From Sipunculus nudus (Eukaryota; Annelida; Sipuncula; Golfingiida; Sipunculidae), in the NCBI GenBank assembly GCA_026874595.1, contig CM049322.1, positions 4,945,900 through 5,009,899 of the forward strand: a stretch of DNA of 64,000 nt. The letters run 5' to 3'. Under the pieces are notes generated by a model. The model was not told the DNA's origin, ran no database searches, and saw only the letters and a list, made by a program, of their open reading frames with translations. The position numbers were made by a program, and so were the translations under genes. This document shows, piece after piece, positions 61,628 to 64,000 of the stretch; the first letter of the stretch is position 1; each line of letters begins with the position of its first letter.

Positions 61628-62672
61628 ATCTATAAACATACGAAATCTTATATTATTTTTTTTTATTCTTCGCAGAATATGTATAAGATTTTTATATACC
61701 CGTACTCAATTAACTGTGACCTGCTTCGTCACTCTAATCAAACGCCAGAATTAGTTCTTACAACAATACAAACACAAACGGTAACGGGCCCCCATAATAG
61801 GCAAGCTAATTAGAAAAACAAACAGGGGTTCGCTCTCTTTGAAGTAATCTTGTTAGACTTCTCAGTTCTGGTTTTATTACACACGTATATGTTTATGAAA
61901 ATTCTCCAACCGTTTTTATTTATAGAAATATTTTGATAGAATTCCGTAAAAATATCAATCAAGACCGAGAATTAGCCCTGGTAGTTTTTTGCCTGCAATA
62001 CTATGAACTAGTTATTGAGGCGTGTCATTGATCAACATATGTTAATGGTAACTAAGACAAAATGTGAAAAAAAAGTGACTGTCATTACAAAAAGAAATTT
62101 AAAATGAGAAATGGATGGGTGAATGGACGGTATGTAAGAGATTTCCTTGATTTTTCCACGAGGGATTACGGGTCCAGTGCTGTCAGGCGGGTTTCCTTGC
62201 CGATTTCCGAGTGCCGCTACGCTCCCGTGAGTTCCCCACGCGACCGCCTCCATCTTAGCTAATATGCAGTTGAACGATGTGTAGATAGTTCACAAAGAAG
62301 CATAAATGTGACACAAGATATAACTTTCTTCATGATAATCAGTTAGTCTGACTATACCTGCAAAATAAGGGATTAATAAAGCCAGGGACATTTAGCGGGA
62401 CCGGGTTGTCATGCCGACATTATCGTAGTGCCGCTGCCGACATGCCGAAATAAATTACCGTTAATTATTTGAAAATATTAAGAAGATGGTATCAAATTTT
62501 GTTCAAGTACCTTAACAGACAATGTACTTAAAACTTTACTGCGCATTAATCACATTATTTCCTATTATTTATTTTCTTTTTCGGCAGGATGGGCTTCGGC
62601 ATTTTGGGTATGTGAAAATTTGTTTCGGCTTATGGGTTTCGGCCATCTGGTCTACATTCAAGTTTAAACAAA

Positions 62673-62951
62673 CATTAGATCTGAAAATTAAATTATCCAT
62701 TTCAATTAGTGGCTCTACGACCATTTAAAAACCTTTATTCCCTTAGCTTCGTTCGTTTTGCGTCTATTACGTAGGCCAAAAAGAAACACGGCATTTCCCT
62801 CAGTAAAATGGCGTTCAATTAACAATTAAATGTGTCTCACGAGCTTGCTGCTTGACCCCTTGACCTGACCAATTTTCCGAAAATTCGGTTTTTCCAAAAA
62901 AAAGCTTGTCCCCGACGCTTTAGGAGTAACTACGCTTTACTGTATATGTTG

Positions 62952-63008
<57 letters not shown>

Positions 63009-63697
63009 TTGATTGTTGTCCAACCTTTTCAAAGGGAACATCATGTTCAAGATAGTAGATGCACACACACACATATATATATATATATACAATATATAAA
63101 ACAAATATGTAAAGAACATTGTTAGTCCACATATTAAGGCACATTTCTAACAGTTGACTTCAGGAGCTTAATACCATAAGTAATTTGACACTGCGCATTT
63201 ATCTCGTATTTTATGCGTAGAATAATTTCTAACCAGTTTAATGATTTTAAGCGTAGACTGGTTTCTTACCAATTAAATGCGAACCGCCTGGTAACACGCT
63301 ATTTGTTTATTCGTGGTCTTAATAAGCGTACCTCAGGGTATGCTCAAGATATCCTCTATTATAGAGATGTCCTACGCTCCAAAGGTCAAGCTGACGTGCA
63401 AATTAATTTATATAGTTTGAGTCACGACTCAGTGAACATTTACTGAATAGACCGCAGACACTGTTCATTGCATACACTCCCGTGACATCAAGGCACGCAG
63501 GTAAGGCTATCACAGAAGCATCTTGCACATATGATAATTTTTCATATGCGTTTAGGGATGTATCCACGAAAACTGCATATTTGATTTTGTATTGAATGAG
63601 AAATAGGGGTTTTTTATATACTGATTAGGCTTTTTCATGTCCTTATATGTGTCTGCTTGTGTTAAAAAATATATGTATGTATTTATACGTGTATGAG

Positions 63698-63728
<31 letters not shown>

Positions 63729-64000
63729 TCATATTTATATTTATGTGTATTTTTGTGATGGTGTGTGTGTCATATCTAAGTTGAAGGCCATACAAAAATT
63801 TGTTCTACGGATGAAAAACTCCTGTTTGTCATGAATCCATTGTGTTGTATATTGGGATTAGGTCCATGTTAATGTCGACCATTTGTATCATAGCACAAAT
63901 TCCCTAAAAATGTTCCTAAATAATGGAAATGGACGATATTTAGTACTGAGCATATAGAACATTATAGGAACTGAATCACGTGTTTGTATTTGTATTGCCA
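62673..64000. other. No gene recognised; microsatellites
   Basis: Contains TA runs at 62953-63003 and 63073-63090 and a GT run at 63708-63728. A 77-codon + frame at 63213-63446 (Arg/Tyr-rich) has no recognised homology and no clear splice context; I do not call it a gene. Confidence 0.5.
62953..63003. repeat. (TA)n microsatellite
   Basis: TA run with one catata break; IYIY frames here are artefacts. Confidence 0.96.

Larger units (their letters stand above)
59778..62672. mobile_element. Fold-back element, ~2.9 kb with ~1-kb imperfect inverted arms
   Basis: The left arm (59778 to about 60770) is colinear with the reverse complement of the right arm (about 61660-62672): gtttaaac, gaccagatggccgaaaccc, aacggtaatttattt, tgccgctgccgacatgcc-type blocks, aagatggcggcggtcgcgtgg, tctaattagcttg and agagcgaa. 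The outer ends carry three to four copies of a 15-bp unit (ccgaaacccagaatg). ATG-starting frames in both arms (60191 + and 62253 -) mirror each other and are a consequence of the inversion. There is no transposase. Confidence 0.85.

Noticed and set aside
63213-63446. A 77-codon frame
   Set aside because: No recognisable domain, signal or splice sites; left as uncharacterised.

Overview
This is AT-rich, intron-bearing animal DNA with many (TA)n microsatellites, decayed LINE, SINE, MITE and fold-back elements, and split exons with GT/AG borders. The repeat style, including tandem repeats framed by 'gacaaacagacagacatac', suggests a lophotrochozoan and most likely a bivalve mollusc. That assignment is inference. 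No bacterial, organellar or viral gene and no CRISPR array is visible.

One gene can be assembled exon by exon on the + strand. Eleven exons from 1375 to 22394 sum to 1314 nt, exactly 438 codons including the stop, with consistent phases. The predicted 437-aa protein has a signal peptide, a short basic linker, two copies of a ~65-aa Cys/Trp module ending in CYG that I cannot assign to a named family, and a trypsin-fold (S1) domain. Catalytic His57 is Tyr and Ser195 is Gly, so it is a serine-protease homologue (pseudoprotease).

Layout: 1-7.0 kb holds the flank, a SINE in the promoter region, exons 1-4 and a Pearl/HINE-like tandem-repeat element in intron 1. 7.0-17.5 kb is a 10.5-kb intron filled with antisense LINE debris and other repeats. 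17.5-22.4 kb carries exon 5 and the protease-domain exons 6-11. 24.8-32.3 kb (block B) is a tandem copy of the protease half. 32.6-38.1 kb (block C) is a diverged copy of the gene's 5' half, without its own 3' half. 38.1-40.9 kb is a 5'-truncated L1/Tx1-like LINE. 40.9-47.1 kb (block D) and 47.1-52.9 kb (block E) repeat blocks B and C. B and D are pseudogenes with frameshifts, and C and E are decayed 5' halves. The order C-then-D looks like a hybrid gene made by tandem duplication, with the LINE exactly on its fusion junction.

53-64 kb has no recognisable gene. It holds a second copy of the promoter SINE, a dispersed repeat shared with intron 4, a MITE relative, short perfect hairpins, and a ~2.9-kb fold-back element with ~1-kb imperfect inverted arms.
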